DNA of 64,000 nucleotides, from positions 5,996,001-6,060,000 of the forward strand of contig NC_134970.1 of assembly GCF_965638725.1 (NCBI RefSeq). Reading direction: 5' to 3'. How positions within the stretch are numbered: position 1 is the first letter of the stretch; every line of letters starts with the position of its first letter. Positions 1-23,386 of the stretch are shown here, piece by piece. Made by a program: the position numbers and the translations under genes. The DNA comes from Aptenodytes patagonicus (Eukaryota; Chordata; Aves; Sphenisciformes; Spheniscidae). The notes beneath the pieces are model-generated. The model was given only the letters and a program-made list of their open reading frames with translations. It was not told the DNA's origin and did not search any database.

Positions 1-10920
<10,920 letters not shown>

Positions 10921-11295
10921 GAACGAATCCAAATTAAATCACAAAAGGTAAAACAGAGGAACGGGGTTTTTCAGGAGGAAAATATTTATGTTTATTCGGG
11001 GGGAAAACGTTAAATCGGGGAAAAAAATTAAACGTAGATGAGGGAAAAAAATTTAAAAAAATCAGGGGGAGGGGAAATAAATCGGGGGGGGGGGACCAAA
11101 TCGGGGAAAAAAATTAAAAATTCAAGAAAATGGAGGACTCACGGGGAAAAGTCAAACGACAGGAGACGGCGGCAGGAGCGGGGTGCGGCCGGGCAGCCCC
11201 GCGGCGGGCGGGGGGGTGCCGGGCCCGATCGTGCCCCGCTCTCGCCTCTCAGCCCGGGAGGGCAGAGGGAGAGGGGGGGACACCGGGGTGTGGGG

Positions 11296-11482
11296 GTGGG
11301 TGCCCGGCCCCGAGTGGGTGCTCGGCCCCGGGTGGGTGCACGACCCGGGTGGGTGCCCGGCCCCGAGTGGATGCCCGGCCCCGAGTGGGTGCTCGGCCCC
11401 GGGTGGGTGCACGACCCGGGTGGGTGCCCGGCCCCGAGTGGGTGCTCGGCCCCGGGTGGGTGCACCACCCGGGTGGGTGCCA
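11296..11482. repeat. 17/18-bp GTGGGTG minisatellite
   Basis: About ten tandem units of the type GTGGGTGCCCGGCCCCGA, alternating with CTCGGCCCCGG and CACGACCCGG variants. Because most units are 18 bp, both strands stay open in several frames, giving spurious long reading frames. Confidence 0.9.
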
Positions 11483-12905
11483 GCACCCGCCAGCGCCGCA
11501 GCCCCTGGCTGAAGCGCCAGCGTAGGGTGGGGTCCATGACGTCCCCGGCCCTCGTTACCCGTTAACGAGCTGAGCCGGGCCCCGAGGTCCCCGGGAATCA
11601 CCCGCCTGCACCCCCAGCCCGGGCGGGGGGGGTGCTGAGCCCTGTTCGGGGGTGCTGGGCCTGAGCAGGGCTGCCTTCCTCCCCTGCTCCACCTCCTCCT
11701 CCTCCTCCTTACCGGGGATCCCCCGCCGTGGGGGGGTCCACGCTGGCCCCTTCGTTTCAGGCAGGGACACCCGCACCCTGTCCGCGGGGCCAGGGATACT
11801 GAGGGGCCGCATCCTGCACCACGGTCAGGGCTCAGGGACGAGCACCCACCACGGCACCCACCCGGGACCCTCGAGAGCGCCCGCACCCCTCCGGCAGCAT
11901 GCAAGGGGGGGGGGGGTTGTCTGGGGGTGCAGGTGAGGGTCCTGACCCTGCCGATGGGTGTCCTGCTGGGCATCACCCCACTCCGGGTCCCGCCGATGGG
12001 TGCTCACCCACCCTGCCCGAGCATCACCCCCAGGTCCGTAGGGTCCCCAAACGGGCCCTGGGGACGGGCTTGTGCCTCCGTCCCAGGACAGGCAGGAAGG
12101 CAGCAGGCAGCAGCCCTGCCCGCGGGGCACCCTGACCCCGTCCCCAACCCTCCCCCAGGCAATTGGGGTCCGGGGGGGGAGGCCGAGCCCCGCTCAGGCT
12201 TTGCTTTCCCGGGGCATTCCCTTAAAATACAAGCTAGGAAAACATCAGCATTTGGGTTAAAACCCCAAGGGGGGGGGGGGATGCAGATAACATTTTTTAA
12301 CCAAAATCGCTGCGTCTGGCCACAAAACGGCTTCTGGCCACCAAAATCCTCCAGCAGCTCCTTGGCCAAAACCCCATCCCGGACCCTCTGTGCCCCGGGA
12401 ACCGCGGCCCCGGGGCCCTTTCCGGGCACCTCTGCCCCGTCAGCAGTTCTGCGGTGCCCGGCGGCGGCGCCGGGGGAGGTTTCCCAGGGTGGGCAGAGCC
12501 TTCTTGGGGCTCTTGGAGGGGGTCTCAGGGCCCTTGGTGGGGTCTCGGGGTGCTTGGGGGGGTCTCGGGGCAGCGGGACGAGCCTGGGAAGTCCCAGCCC
12601 CCCCCCCTCCCCCGATGCCGCAAGCACCGGGGATGCAGGGGACCCCCCAGGTTTGGCGCTGGGGTGCCCAGGGAGGGTGCTGGGGCAGGGTGCCCCTGCT
12701 CTGTGCCGCTCCGTGCCTGCGCAGTGCCACTACCCAGCAGGTCCCAAGGGCCACTCAGCGATGCCTTCCCCTCTGCCAGCCGTCTGTTCCCAAAAATCAC
12801 CTTTTTTCCCCCCTGTCGAGGCAACTTTTTAAGGCACAAACACCCATTTTGCACCCCAGGAGGGACCCCAGGGGTGCCACCACGCTCCGTGCCCCACTCA
12901 ACCCT

Positions 12906-12928
12906 GGGTGGGTGGGTGGGTGGGTGGG
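12906..12928. repeat. (GGTG)n microsatellite
   Basis: Five to six perfect GGTG/GGGT units in the AHCYL1-CSF1 spacer. Confidence 0.85.
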
Positions 12929-14779
12929 AAATTCTTTTCCACCCTCCCCTACAAGCATGGAGGGACGGGGATACGGCTCCGTGTGTCCCCCCAGCTATGG
13001 GATCACTGACATGGGGGGGCTGAGAGCAGGTTTTGCCCCCCCCCAAATTGGGGGGGGGTCTGGGGGGGGGGGGGGGGCTGCTCAGGGCAGGGAATCACTT
13101 CTCTGCTCCCAGCCGGGTCGGTAATAGCGTGGAGAAGAGGCCACCAGCTGGGGACATGAGAAGCAGAGGGACCCTCCTGGCCCGAGCCCCGGGGCGGGGA
13201 GACGGGTTTTCACTTTTTTCCTGCATTTTCCATGTGCCTTCGCAGGTTTGGGCTGCTTGAAGCAGCCAGGGGGGTCAGAGACGAGGGTTTGCGGGGTGTA
13301 AATTTGGAGGGGGGCAGGTATTGGTGCTCCTCACATCCCCCCAGCAGCCAGGGACGCTCCCACCTCTGCTCCTCTGAGCCCTACCAAAGCATTAAGCTGC
13401 CATCACAGCCCTGCCATCATTCAGCTCCAGAGTTAACAACCTCTCCTGTGCAGCCAGCTTCCACCTGGAGCTGCCTGCAGGGCAGGGGCTCGCTGCCCCC
13501 AGCACCCCCAAACCCAGGCACCCTGCCCACCCATAAGAGCAGCCTCTGACCTTAAATACTCCCCCAAATCCAACCATAATGATTGTGGCCTGAATCCAGC
13601 GGGATATATATAGGTCCCACTTCCCTGGGAAGGGGATGTGGACCTGGGAAACCCCCGGCTGCTGCTGGGGAGAGGAAGGGCTGGGCTGAGTCAGCTGCCC
13701 TCGAGGAATCCTGTTTGTCAGCAAACGCGGCAGCGGGCTCAGCACCGACACCCGCAAAAGGCTCCTGGGGCCCCATCCTGCCCTTCCCGTCCCCCCTGAG
13801 CGAGCGATGGGGGCGGGGGCTTAACCCTGCACACACACACACACCCCCCAACACCAAACCCCCCATGAGCACGCTGGTAGGGGCTTAGGATGGTGTTGAA
13901 GCCCCCTCGTGCCCCGGGTATCCCCCCCCGCCCCCGGAGGTGCTGGATCCATCCAAGGGGAGCGGGATGCAGGACTCCCCCGCTCCTGGAAGGCAAGGGG
14001 AGCCGGGGGGGGAAGGAAATGCCTCTTCGAGTGCTGCCTCTCCAAGTGAAGTGCTCACAGGAAGCTTTGCCGAGAGCAGCCTCCAGTGTGTTTGCGTTAA
14101 ACAGCTGCTTCCCGACCCTCCGCATGGATTTTGGGGGGCCCCCACCGCCGGGAAGGGGACCCCACGCCTGGAGCCCCCTCACCCCGGCGATGCCGGAGGG
14201 ATACGGGTGGGCTGGGGGCAGGAAGGCCGGATCCGTCCCTCTGCCCTCGTGCCGGTGACCATGAACTCCCGCGTACATCAACAGGAAAGCGGGTCGGGGC
14301 GGCACGGCCAGCTGGCAGCCTGTCCCCCCGCGCCCTCGCCACGCCGCCGGCCACATCCAAACCTCCGTCCCGCGGTTCCGAACGGGGGCTCCAGCAGCTT
14401 TCCCTGGATCCCAACCCCCCCAGGCAGAGCCCAGAGCTGCCCCCGTCAGCTCCTGGGGACCCCCCCCCCCCGGGTTGCAGGACAGCAAAGCAGCCCCGGT
14501 GCAGGGTGCAAGCAGGAGGGGACACAACCCTGGGTCCTGGATCGGGCCCGGGAGCATCCTGGAACCTGGATCGGGGGGGGGACGACTCCATTCCCCCCCC
14601 CTTCCTGCATGTCCCAGGGCACGGCTCCGGCAGGACCCCCGTGTGTCCCCCCCCAGTAATCAGCCCAATGCAGCCGCACGGGGCACAGACCCCCCCCCCC
14701 CCCCCATCAGGGACCCCAGGGGTGGGACAGGGCTGGTCACAGGCTGCGTCCCTCCATCGCCCACGCCAGCTCCCACGCT

Positions 14780-16420
14780 TACACAGTGCTACACGGCTCG
14801 GTTTATTAATAATATTAAATATACAAGGTATTTTCTATTATTTTCTTTAAATAGACTTCTTTAAATGACTTTGTATAAAATATTTCGACATTTCATTGTA
14901 TCAAAAAAAAAAAAAACCAAAAAACAAAAACACAAACACAAACCAAACAAACAAAACAGAGGCAAAATAAATCCGACACAGCTTAAAGGCGAGTTTTCTC
15001 CCCCAGGAGGGGGGGGACAGCACGGTGTCGGCATCTCCTCCACGGTGCAAATCGGTGCCGAGCCGGTGGCTTACACCAGCAGCGAGTTTGGCCCCAGCCT
15101 CCCTGCTGGGGTCAGGGCTTTCCTCCTGATTTACACCAGTCCCTTGCACTGGAAACCCCTCCTTTTGGCAGTCATAAATACACATATAAAAAAAAAAAAA
15201 TTAATAGTAATGCTTTCTTTAAAAACAGTTTGGTTTGTCCACATTTTCTTCCATCATATAAAAATAATACTTCAAAACCCAAGAGCAGCGCGGGCCACGC
15301 TTCACGTTCAGGGCCAGAGGGATGCTGCGGTGGGGCAGGATGCGGCCCGAGCCCGGGGTTTGGGGTATCTGCGGGGGTGCTATATCCCAAACCGGGCTCT
15401 TCCCAAAGCCGGGGAGGGGGCTGAGCCAAAAAGCCCCCGGGTACCCAGCTGGGGCATCTCCATCTCTTACGCCCACGTCGATCCAGTCCTTCCCCGGCCC
15501 CGTTTCCCTTCTCTAAAGCGCAGTCACAAAAGAAATCCAGTCGCAGGCGAGGCCAGCTCACAGCAATAACCCTGCGAGGGGGCAGGACGGGGCCCCCCGT
15601 AAAATACTTCTGCAGGATAAAGACTTTCATCCGCTATATTAAAATAAAACCCTAACGGCACGACGGCGAGCCGAGGCCAGCTCAGGCATGCAGGATCGGA
15701 GCCAGATCTCCAGTGGCAGGAGGATGGGGACCGGGACCGTGCCAAGCGTCACCCCCCCCCCCCCCCCCAAGCCCGGCCCCGTGCGGGGACGCGGGCACCA
15801 GTGGGCTTTAAATATTCACAGTGTGAGGGTTGAAGTTGCAAGTCAGGGCTGGGGTCGTGCAGCCCCGGGGGGGTGGGAGTCCCGGCGACTGACACCCCCC
15901 CCTCCCCCCGGCATCTGGGATGCTCCGGCTGAAGCCTTGGTAAAGGCAGGGTGAAGGTGGGGGGGCGATGGGTGCTGCTCCAAACCCCGCTGTGCTGGGG
16001 TGGGAAGAAGAGCCAGGCGATTCAGGGAGCTGGTCCCCTCCATCTTCAGCCAGCGCTGGCCATGTCCGAGTCAGATCCGTCATCCCACATCCAGCGCCAG
16101 CCTCTCCATCGTCCTGCTCAGCACCATGGTGTCACATCAGCCACCGCCGCCATCCCGGCAAAGCCCTTCAGCGATGGTCCGACACCTTCCAGCCCCTCGC
16201 TTCCCGGTGCCCGGGGGTCCCACTCAGGGCGCACCCCCCCATCCTTTCGTCCCTGCCAGGGAGGTTTTTGCAGTCTCTGGCCGCCGGCGTGGGGCGAGGG
16301 AAGAGGGAGTGTCAGCATCATGGCAGGACTGCGGAGGGGCCGGCGCGTGCCAACCCTCCTTCGCACGGCGAGGAGCATCCGAATCCGTCCCCCGAGCAGC
16401 TTCACATCCCGCCTCGGGCC
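14780..16420 (-). other. CSF1: CSF1 3' UTR exon
   Basis: After the stop in coding exon 8 the transcript has a donor (GTGAGC, exon end 16755). A good minus-strand acceptor (TTTCCCCAG, exon start 16420) opens a last exon running to the poly(A) signal. The long, poorly coding, distally AU-rich exon has the expected layout of a CSF1 3' UTR. Poly-C runs occur at about 15751-15770 and 15892-15910. The boundaries are inferred from splice motifs. Confidence 0.6.
14802..14807 (-). terminator. CSF1: CSF1 poly(A) signal
   Basis: AATAAA on the minus strand (TTTATT on plus) lies at the far end of an AT-rich stretch (14,800-14,900) that would be the distal 3' UTR of CSF1. The transcript would be cleaved some 15-25 bases further on, near 14,780. 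The AU-rich run with ATATTTA-like elements fits the AU-rich 3' UTR known for CSF1 mRNA. Confidence 0.7.
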
Positions 16421-16755
16421 CTGGGGAAAGGAGGAGAAAGATGAGTGGGAGCTGAGGCTCTGCCAGGGAGGGCGGGGTGGGGGTGGGGGGGGGGGAGAAA
16501 CACATAAAAACCACAGGAAAAAATACTATATATATTAAGAAAGTGCTGGTAATGGATTAATGGGCTGCAAAACCGCATGCTGGCAGCGGCAGGACGCGGA
16601 CCTGCTCCTCTCCGTGTCTTCCCACACCATCCACCCCCTGCCAGCAGCCGAATTTCCCTGCCCGTGGCTGAGGTCAGCGCCAACGGGGGCAGCCCGGGGA
16701 CTCGTCGGGGGCTTGGACCGGAGCCCTGCGAGGTCCCATCCAGCCCCTGCTCACC

Positions 16756-19700
16756 TTAGAGGTCCTGAGTCTCCAGCTCCGGACATCCCCTTGCTCCCTG
16801 CAGCGCCCTGCAAGGGAAAGCCGGGGGAGGGGGGGTGGTTTAGGGTAGGGTGGCCCAGAGCAGGGATCCCCAAAGCCCCCCCCCCAAGTGGGATGGTGTT
16901 GCACCCACCTCCTCTCCGGCTCCTCAGGGTCGCAGCCTCCATCTTCCAGCGACCGCTCCACGACCTGCACAGAGGGAGGGGGAACAGGGAGATGAGCCCT
17001 GGGGAAGGGGAGGGGGCCGCGGCAGGGGGGGCTCTCACCCCCAGCGCAATGGGGGGGGGGGGGGGGGAAATCTCCCAAATAACAGCCTCCCACCCCGCTC
17101 AGCACCACCACTTGTCCCCCCCATCTCGAAATGATAGGGAAACTGAGGCAGGAGAGGATGCTTGTGCCCGGGGAGGAGGCGGGGGGGCTCGGGGAGGGGG
17201 GGGAGCCTTACCCTGGATTTATACTTGTAGAAGAGCAGCCCTCCCATGGCCAGCAAGACGGCCACCACGCTGGCCACCGTGATGTATATCAGGGGCTCCC
17301 AGCGGCCTTCCTTGACAGCCGGCTCCTTCCTGCGCTGCTCTGTGCTCAGAACAAAGCCAGAGTCAAAGCTGGGGCCGGCCCTGCCGTCCTCGGGCTCCCG
17401 CAGCCGGCTCAGCCCCCAGCCTTGCACCCTCGCCCCGTCCCCGGGGCCGCCCGGCACTCGGCCCCGCATCCCTGGGGCCATCCTGGAGAAACGGAGCTGC
17501 GTGACGGGCTCGGATGCCTCGGTGGGACGGATCCTGGCTCCGCCGCCTGCCGAGCCGGTGCTGGGGGATGCTGCCGGCGTGGTGGTCCTGAGCCCGCCAG
17601 GATGGTCTGGGAGGATGGAGGCTCCCTCTTGCTGGGCCGGATCCTGCGGCGGATGGCCGGCCACCGCTTCGGTGCTCCCCTCCACCAGCTCTCCATCCCC
17701 ACACAGGATGGGGACGTCCACCGCCGCCAGGCTAAGGGTCCCGGCCGGATCCAGGAGGGCTTCGGCACTGTCGGCTGGAGCTGTCTGCTGCATCGCGGGG
17801 GACAGCACCGATGCCGTGTCACCTACCCCGGCACCCAGGACCTCCTCAGTCCCCGAGCCACCGTCTGTGCTACTGGGGGGCTGAGACAGGGCATCTAAGT
17901 CAGCAAGGGTGGCATGGAGGAGGCTGTAAGGGACCCGGGTGCTAGCGGGTGCCACCTCCCTGCCGGCATGGGTGGCAGCAGAGAGGGAGGGCTGGGTGGC
18001 AGAAGGGAGGGCAGGGGACAGGCAATTGCAGTCAGGATCTGTCCCCACACCTGAAAGAAGCAGAGAGAAGAGACGGCCATGGGGTCACCAGCCTCCAAGA
18101 GGAGCACAGCCAGCAGATCCGAGGTCAGGGGCAGCAACCCCATCCCTCCCCACAGCCCTGGGCAAGAGGGTCAAACAACCTCCTGCCCAAAAAAAAACCA
18201 AAACAACAAACAGGGAGGGCAAAGGTGAGGCAGAGAACAGGCAGGGAGCAGGCAGGGACAGACGTGGCAGCACGAAGATGACAAGCAGCGGGCAGGATGA
18301 AGCAAACCCGAATCACCGGGTCCCCTGAGCAGACGGCACCGGGTTATCCACGACTGGCAGGAGCCAGACAGCCACGTTTAACGTCCCCCACGGCACAGGG
18401 ACACGGCACGGCTCCGACACATAGGTGGCAGCGAGACGTCTCCTCCGCGGGCATGCAAACACACAGCGCAGGCGCTCGCGAAAGCACAGACGGCAACACG
18501 GGTTCTTCCACCCCGGCGGGCAATGCTCTCCCTGGGGAAACTGAGGCACGGGGCAGTTGAAGTGACACAGCCAAGGTCATGCAGCACGTCGGTGGCAGAG
18601 TGTCCCAACGCCTCGATTTCTCCGTGTTATGCCCAAGCCAGGCGCTGCGGCTTTGAGATGGAGCTGAGCCTGATGCCTCCAGCCAGGCCGACGGAGATGC
18701 CTCCTCATTCCCCCTCAGCATCTCTCTGGCCTTGTCTCCAGCAAGTTTCGGCCCAAATCCCACCTCCAAAGGGTGACCAGCCCCTTCTCCCAACCCGGGC
18801 TCTCCCCAGACATAGACGCAGAGCTCGCCGACACACCGCCAAGGCCACCCCACGGGGACGGCCACCAGCCGAGCAACAGAGACGGGGACTAATGCAGACA
18901 CATGCCGTGCCCACGGCACCCGCGTGTGCCCATGGACGGGGACACGCGGCTCTCAAGCTGCTCCATGCAGACGAGCCCAAACCCGCCAGCCCGGCACAGA
19001 TTTGCCGGGCAGAGACAAAGCCTCAGCATCTCACCTGGTGAGGATCCGGCCTTCTTGGGTCCCAAGCAGGTCCTGCCGTAGACCTGGCTGCAGTCCTTCT
19101 CGAAGGTCTCCTGGTTCTGCAGCAGCTGGTTGATGTCCTGGAAGAATTGCTTCACCAGCACCAGCATCTCGTAGGGGGAGGTGGTGAACTCCTCGAAGCA
19201 CATTTGCGAGAGCTGGAGGAAGAGCTGGGCTCAGCATCGGCTCCACAACCATGCTGGGCAGCCGGTGTCACCGCCACGGGGTACCACGCTGCACCCAGGG
19301 CAGGGTTTGACCCCACCATGGCTCCCTGTGTCCATGCACACCCCATCTCTGCTCCACTTCAAGGTCCTGCCCACGCACCCACCCCAGGATGCTCTGGATA
19401 CCCCATTTCACCCAAGGTTGAGGACTCAGACCCACACCCCTGTGGATCTGGCACCCCACGAGGCAGGGGACACCGTACCTTTCTCTCCTCATCATCCTCC
19501 TCCTTGATGCAGGGGTCGACGTTCTCGTCGATGCGGCTGTACATGCTGCGCACCATCTGCATCTTCTTGGCGTTGGACGAGTTCTCCTTGAACTCGGTTC
19601 GCTCCAGGATCTTGCCCAGCAGAGGAAAAGCGGCTTTCACGTAGCAGACGGAATCGTTCTGCGAGGAACACGGACCCCCCAAAAAAGCGAGACCGGTTAC

Positions 19701-22700
19701 TGGATGGGCAGAGGCAGCACCACCCGTCCCACTCTGCCTGGGGGAAACTGAGGCACGGAGCCACAAAATGCCTTTCTACGGTCCCGCAGGCTGCCCAAGC
19801 TGGGACTCGACAGCCGCCTGGCCAGGCAGGATGGGTCCCTCCTGGGCTGCCTCCCGCAAAGGGGGACAGGAGAGGGGAGACTGGGGACCCGGGGACCCCC
19901 CTATGCACCAGCCAGCCCTGGTCCCTGTCCCCTTCTGTCCCCTGGTGCCCAGCGAGGAGCCACTCACCAACTGCATCTTATTGATGAACTTGAAGGAGAC
20001 CCTGCCTGGGTGCTGCATCTGGGTGTCAGCCTGGAAGGAGAGAGCAGGATGTCACCCCGCGGCTCCGGGGGGATAACACAGCAGGAAGGGGCAGCGGAGC
20101 CGACACGGGCACCCCGAGGGCATGAAGGGGTGCCTAAGCCCCCCGAATCCACAGGACTGCGGGGTTCTGCTCCCACCCCTGCTTCATCCCACACCATCTT
20201 CCTCCTCGCACAGACATTCCCTAAGGTCAAACCTCTGGCAGGGGGGAGCCCAGGATCCCTGCTCCCACCAAGACGGCACGCTCCCCATACCAGAGACGCC
20301 TGCCTCCTCCTTGCCAGCTCCCACCCCGCCTCTCTTCCTCCTCCTCTTCCTCCCAGCACCACCAAGCAGAGCCCGGCCCTGCTTGTTTCTCCCAGGGTCT
20401 CCCTCGCACCGCTCGCTCTGCTAAAGCCGGGCTGCAAAAGAGCAGCCTGCCATGCAGGAGGTGGTCGTGACACCAAGGTCACATATCCCCCTGCGTCACA
20501 CAACGCCGGGGTCCCGCACACAGCGCTGCCGGCTCCCCGTACCACGACCCTTTCCGACGGGGGTGAAAACCCACCCCAAACAAGCCCCCTGCCTCCGGGC
20601 CGGCATCCCAGGCTGGGAGGGCGAGGGCTGCCAGAATTGCCGGCCGGCAATTCTGGCAGCCCTCGCCCTCCCAGCCTGGGATGCCGGCCCGGCAGCCCTC
20701 GCCCTCCCAGCCTGGGATGCCGGCCCGGAAACAATTGCTCCATTATCCCCGCAGGGGCTGGAGCGAGGGCCGGCTCCTCGGCCAGCGGGAAGAGGAGAGG
20801 GCTGTAATCCCCAGCAGAGAAACCACGACTTCCATTCAAACCTGCTCCGTCCCCTTTCTTCCCCCCCAACCACACACCCACTTTTAATCCCCGGGGGTTG
20901 CAAAGCAAAGGCTCCCCGGAGACGTTGGGGTGCTGGGGCTGCAGGGACAGCTCGGGCAGAGGAAGCTGAGCTTGCACACACGACATCTGCCAGCTCCTGG
21001 CACCGCAGCTCGGTGCTTAAAGAGGAAGAGGTAAAGCAAGCCCGGACACAGCTGCGAGCTGGAGAGCTCGGTGCAAAGCAAGCGGGCAGCGAGGATTCAG
21101 AGGCGCCGCTATCGCCTCTCGCCCGCACACCCCACTCGCTGCAACGGCAGAATTTAATCTGTGACAACTGTGCAAATCCCTGCGTGTCCCCGATTCCCGT
21201 TTCTCTCCCGAGCATCTGCGTGATTCCCTGCTCAGAGGTGAGCCAAGGGCCAGGGTGGGATACGGCCCCAGCAGCCGAGATGGGGCCAGGAGTTGCTTCC
21301 CTGTGGGGTGGGTGCAAGCACCCGGAGCTGCCCACGGGATGAAGGCACCCATCGCCCCAGCCTGGCTGGCTCCGTCGCCCAGCTAGCCTGGCCAACGGCC
21401 CCCCTCACTGCCTGCCACCCACCCACAGCCCCATTGCCAGCCCAGCTTCCAGGCAAGCAGCTGGACTCAGGAATGCAGCCGGATTCCTCCGCTTAACCCC
21501 TGCGCAGCCGCACAGAAAACGCCATGGCCCCACAGCACCGGTCCTCTCCACCGCTTCCCCATCACCCCTGCACCCATCCAGCCCCGCTTGTGCCCCCTTC
21601 CCTGCCACGCTCCTGCCAGCTCCCACTTCCCCTCTTTCTCAGTTTCTCCCACCGGCACTTTTCCGTGGCCACCCTTGCTAAAGGCACCACGGTGTGTCAC
21701 CCCCCAGTGCCCGCTTGTCCCTCATGCCCACGGATGCTCAACTGGTAGAGCTGAAAATAAGCTGATTCGCTGCTTTTCAGCCCTAACTAAGGGCTGATTT
21801 GCGCCTGCCCAGCCCCAAACAGGCCCCCGTCCCGCAGCAGAGCCCGGGGAGGGCACTCACCAGCTCCTCCAGCTCGGCCAGGTGCTTCTCCGTGATGATC
21901 TGCTGGCAGTAGCTGTTCTGCTCCGTCTCATGGATGCTGCAGACCAGGAGGAGGAGGAGGGACGACAGCAGGGTGCAGCGGAGCAGGCACACCTGAGCAT
22001 GGCAGAGCAAAGGCTTGGAGTAGGGCAATCCCCCCCCCCCGAGCCCCCTGCCCTTCCCCACCATCCCCCAGAGGAGCCACCTTTGCAGTGGACAGGGCTT
22101 GATCAGGATCCAGCGGGAAAACCCCACCACGGTCCTCCAACCCTGTGCCCGTCCCCATCCTGCTATTTTTAGGAGCACCCGGTCAGTGGGGAACTTCCCA
22201 GTGCCTGGCACGGGGGCTGTGTGGCCAGGGCCCGGCTGGCACAAGCCTGGACATGGCTCTCGGCCACCTCCACATTCCCCATCCAGCCCTTGTCCCCTCT
22301 CCCGCACCATTTCTCAGTCTCTCCTGCAAATCTTCTCCTCCACCCCGGCTCCAGGGAGCCGTCTGACGCACAGACCCACCCATCCCCAAAAATCCTCTTC
22401 CCACTCTCCAGACGCCCCCAACCTCCAGTGCCTGCACCCGCCGGGCTCTTTCCATGCAGCGGCTCTGGCGTCACCCCAAATTCCCCACCCAATCCCCCTG
22501 CAAAGAAGCGGGGAGGCCCCGAACCGTGGCGGGACCCCAGTGGGCAACGGGGCTTGTCCCAGGGCCAAGACCCCCGAGGTGGGGATGGAGCAGACCTCCG
22601 GGGTGGGTGCGTGTGCCCCCCTTCCCGGTGCACCGGCACCGAGAGGGTGTCTGGGTGATGGGGTGGGGGGGAATTTCCCTTGGAGGTTGTCCAGAAATTC

Positions 22701-23281
22701 TCCCCTCTTGTGAAACTAGAAGATGCCGCCCGGGCCACCACCGAGACACGGCCACGGCTGGCCGGAGCCTCACCCCGCCGGGGACGGGCTGGAGCCGGGG
22801 GACGGGACGGGGCTGGAGCCGGGGGACGGGACGGGGCTGGAGCCGGAGCCTCTCCCCGCCGGGTCCGGGAACCGGGACGGGACCGGAGCTGAGAACCGGG
22901 GCGGGGACGGGGCTTCACCCCGCGGGTCCGGGAGCCGGAACGGGGCTGGAACCGAGAACCGGGACGGGACTGGAGCCTCAGCCCGCGGGTCCGGGAACCG
23001 AGCCGGGGCTGGAGCATCGCCCCGCCGAGAGCCGGGACCCCCGAAGAGGGGATTCGCCACGTCCCCCTGCGCGACCGAGGAGGGGTGACGAGGAGAACCG
23101 GGGCCGACGGACCGGCGGGGTCCGCTCCCCCCGGGGACCCCGCACAGGTGGCAGCGGGCGCCGTGCCGGGGGCGGGAGGGGGGGGGGGGGGGGTCGTGGG
23201 TGGGTGGGGTCCCCGCGTGGGGTGGGGTGGGGTGGGGGGTAGCGGGAGGGGCCGCCGTACCTTGGCTCCGAGGCGGGGCAT
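16756..23281 (-). CDS. CSF1: CSF1, macrophage colony-stimulating factor, complete CDS (8 coding exons)
   Basis: Coding exons (minus strand) are 23281-23261, 21992-21861, 20030-19968, 19658-19479, 19212-19035, 18050-17212, 16964-16909 and 16807-16756. Together they give 506 residues in one consistent frame, all with GT/AG borders. Residues 1-28 are a signal peptide (MPRLGAK, then a leucine-rich core). The four-helix cytokine domain follows, with cysteines in YCQQI, VCYVK, DPCIKEE, MCFEEF, KDCSQV and GRTC. The large exon 6 encodes a Ser/Thr/Pro-rich spacer starting with the conserved PDCNC motif and a membrane span at about 445-466, then a KYKSR stop-transfer. A short acidic tail ends ELETQDL. 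CSF1 is the CSF1R ligand that drives macrophage and osteoclast survival and proliferation. The membrane form is cleaved to release dimers. The residue aligned with human Cys31, the interchain disulphide, is Gly60. Confidence 0.96.
17136..17150 (-). repeat. Short MIR core fragment
   Basis: AGGGAAACTGAGGCA, the MIR-core 15-mer with one change, lies in CSF1 intron 6. Next to it, minus-strand sequence reads CCCTATCATTT, like the MIR stretch after CAGTTTCC. Confidence 0.5.
18534..18650 (-). repeat. MIR SINE relic in CSF1 intron 5
   Basis: On the minus strand it reads like the MIR core: GTGACTTGG-type sequence, then TGCCTCAGTTTCCCC. On plus, GGGGAAACTGAGGCACG is followed by GTTGAAGTGACACAGCCAAG and a GGTCATGCAGC...GGTGGCAGAG block. 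This matches the MIR consensus over about 70 bp and decays beyond. Confidence 0.85.
19741..19812 (-). repeat. MIR SINE relic in CSF1 intron 3
   Basis: It starts with GGGGAAACTGAGGCACGGAG and continues through a GGTCCCGCAGG block to AGCTGGGACTCGA, matching the MIR order GGTCACACAGC ... GCTGGGATTCGA with heavy divergence. Confidence 0.75.
20595..20692. repeat. 98-bp perfect palindrome in CSF1 intron 2
   Basis: Two 49-bp arms (20595-20643 and 20644-20692) are exact reverse complements with no spacer. The centre is GCCGG/CCGGC. Positions 20693-20728 repeat the last 36 bases of the right arm as a direct copy, so the locus has one inverted and two direct copies of the same unit. Confidence 0.95.
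22760..23050. repeat. GC-rich minisatellite in CSF1 intron 1
   Basis: Repeated blocks of GGAGCCGGGGGACGGGACGG type, initially a 24-bp unit and then degenerate with CCGAGAACCGGGACGGG variants, lie just inside intron 1 of CSF1, 0.2-0.5 kb from the start codon. They are G-rich on the plus strand. Confidence 0.8.
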
Positions 23282-23386
23282 GGGGGCTGCCGTGGGGCCG
23301 GGGGCTGCGGCGGGGCCGGGAGGTGCGGGCGAGGCGGCGATGGGGCCGAGCGGGGCCGGGCTGAGCCGCCGCCGCCGCCGCGCTCC

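Larger units (their letters stand above)
10921..14780. other. Spacer between AHCYL1 promoter and CSF1 3' end
   Basis: No gene was recognised. The spacer holds a 17/18-bp minisatellite (11296-11482), a GGTG run (12906-12928), a short CA run near 13829 and several poly-G/poly-C runs. A less GC-rich patch at about 13540-13700 contains a TATATATA stretch and a TGAGTCA (AP-1/MARE-like) site at 13687-13693. It could be regulatory DNA, but this is not shown. Confidence 0.6.

Noticed and set aside
13604-13614. TATATATA motif as a promoter
   Set aside because: No gene starts nearby on either strand. It lies between the CSF1 3' end and the AHCYL1 promoter in the wrong place for both.
17035-17211. Continuation of CSF1 exon 6 past the KYKSR codons
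   Set aside because: A GTAAGG donor follows AGG at 17212. The open frame beyond is proline-rich intron, and the spliced path through 16964-16909 and 16807-16756 gives an in-frame ending.
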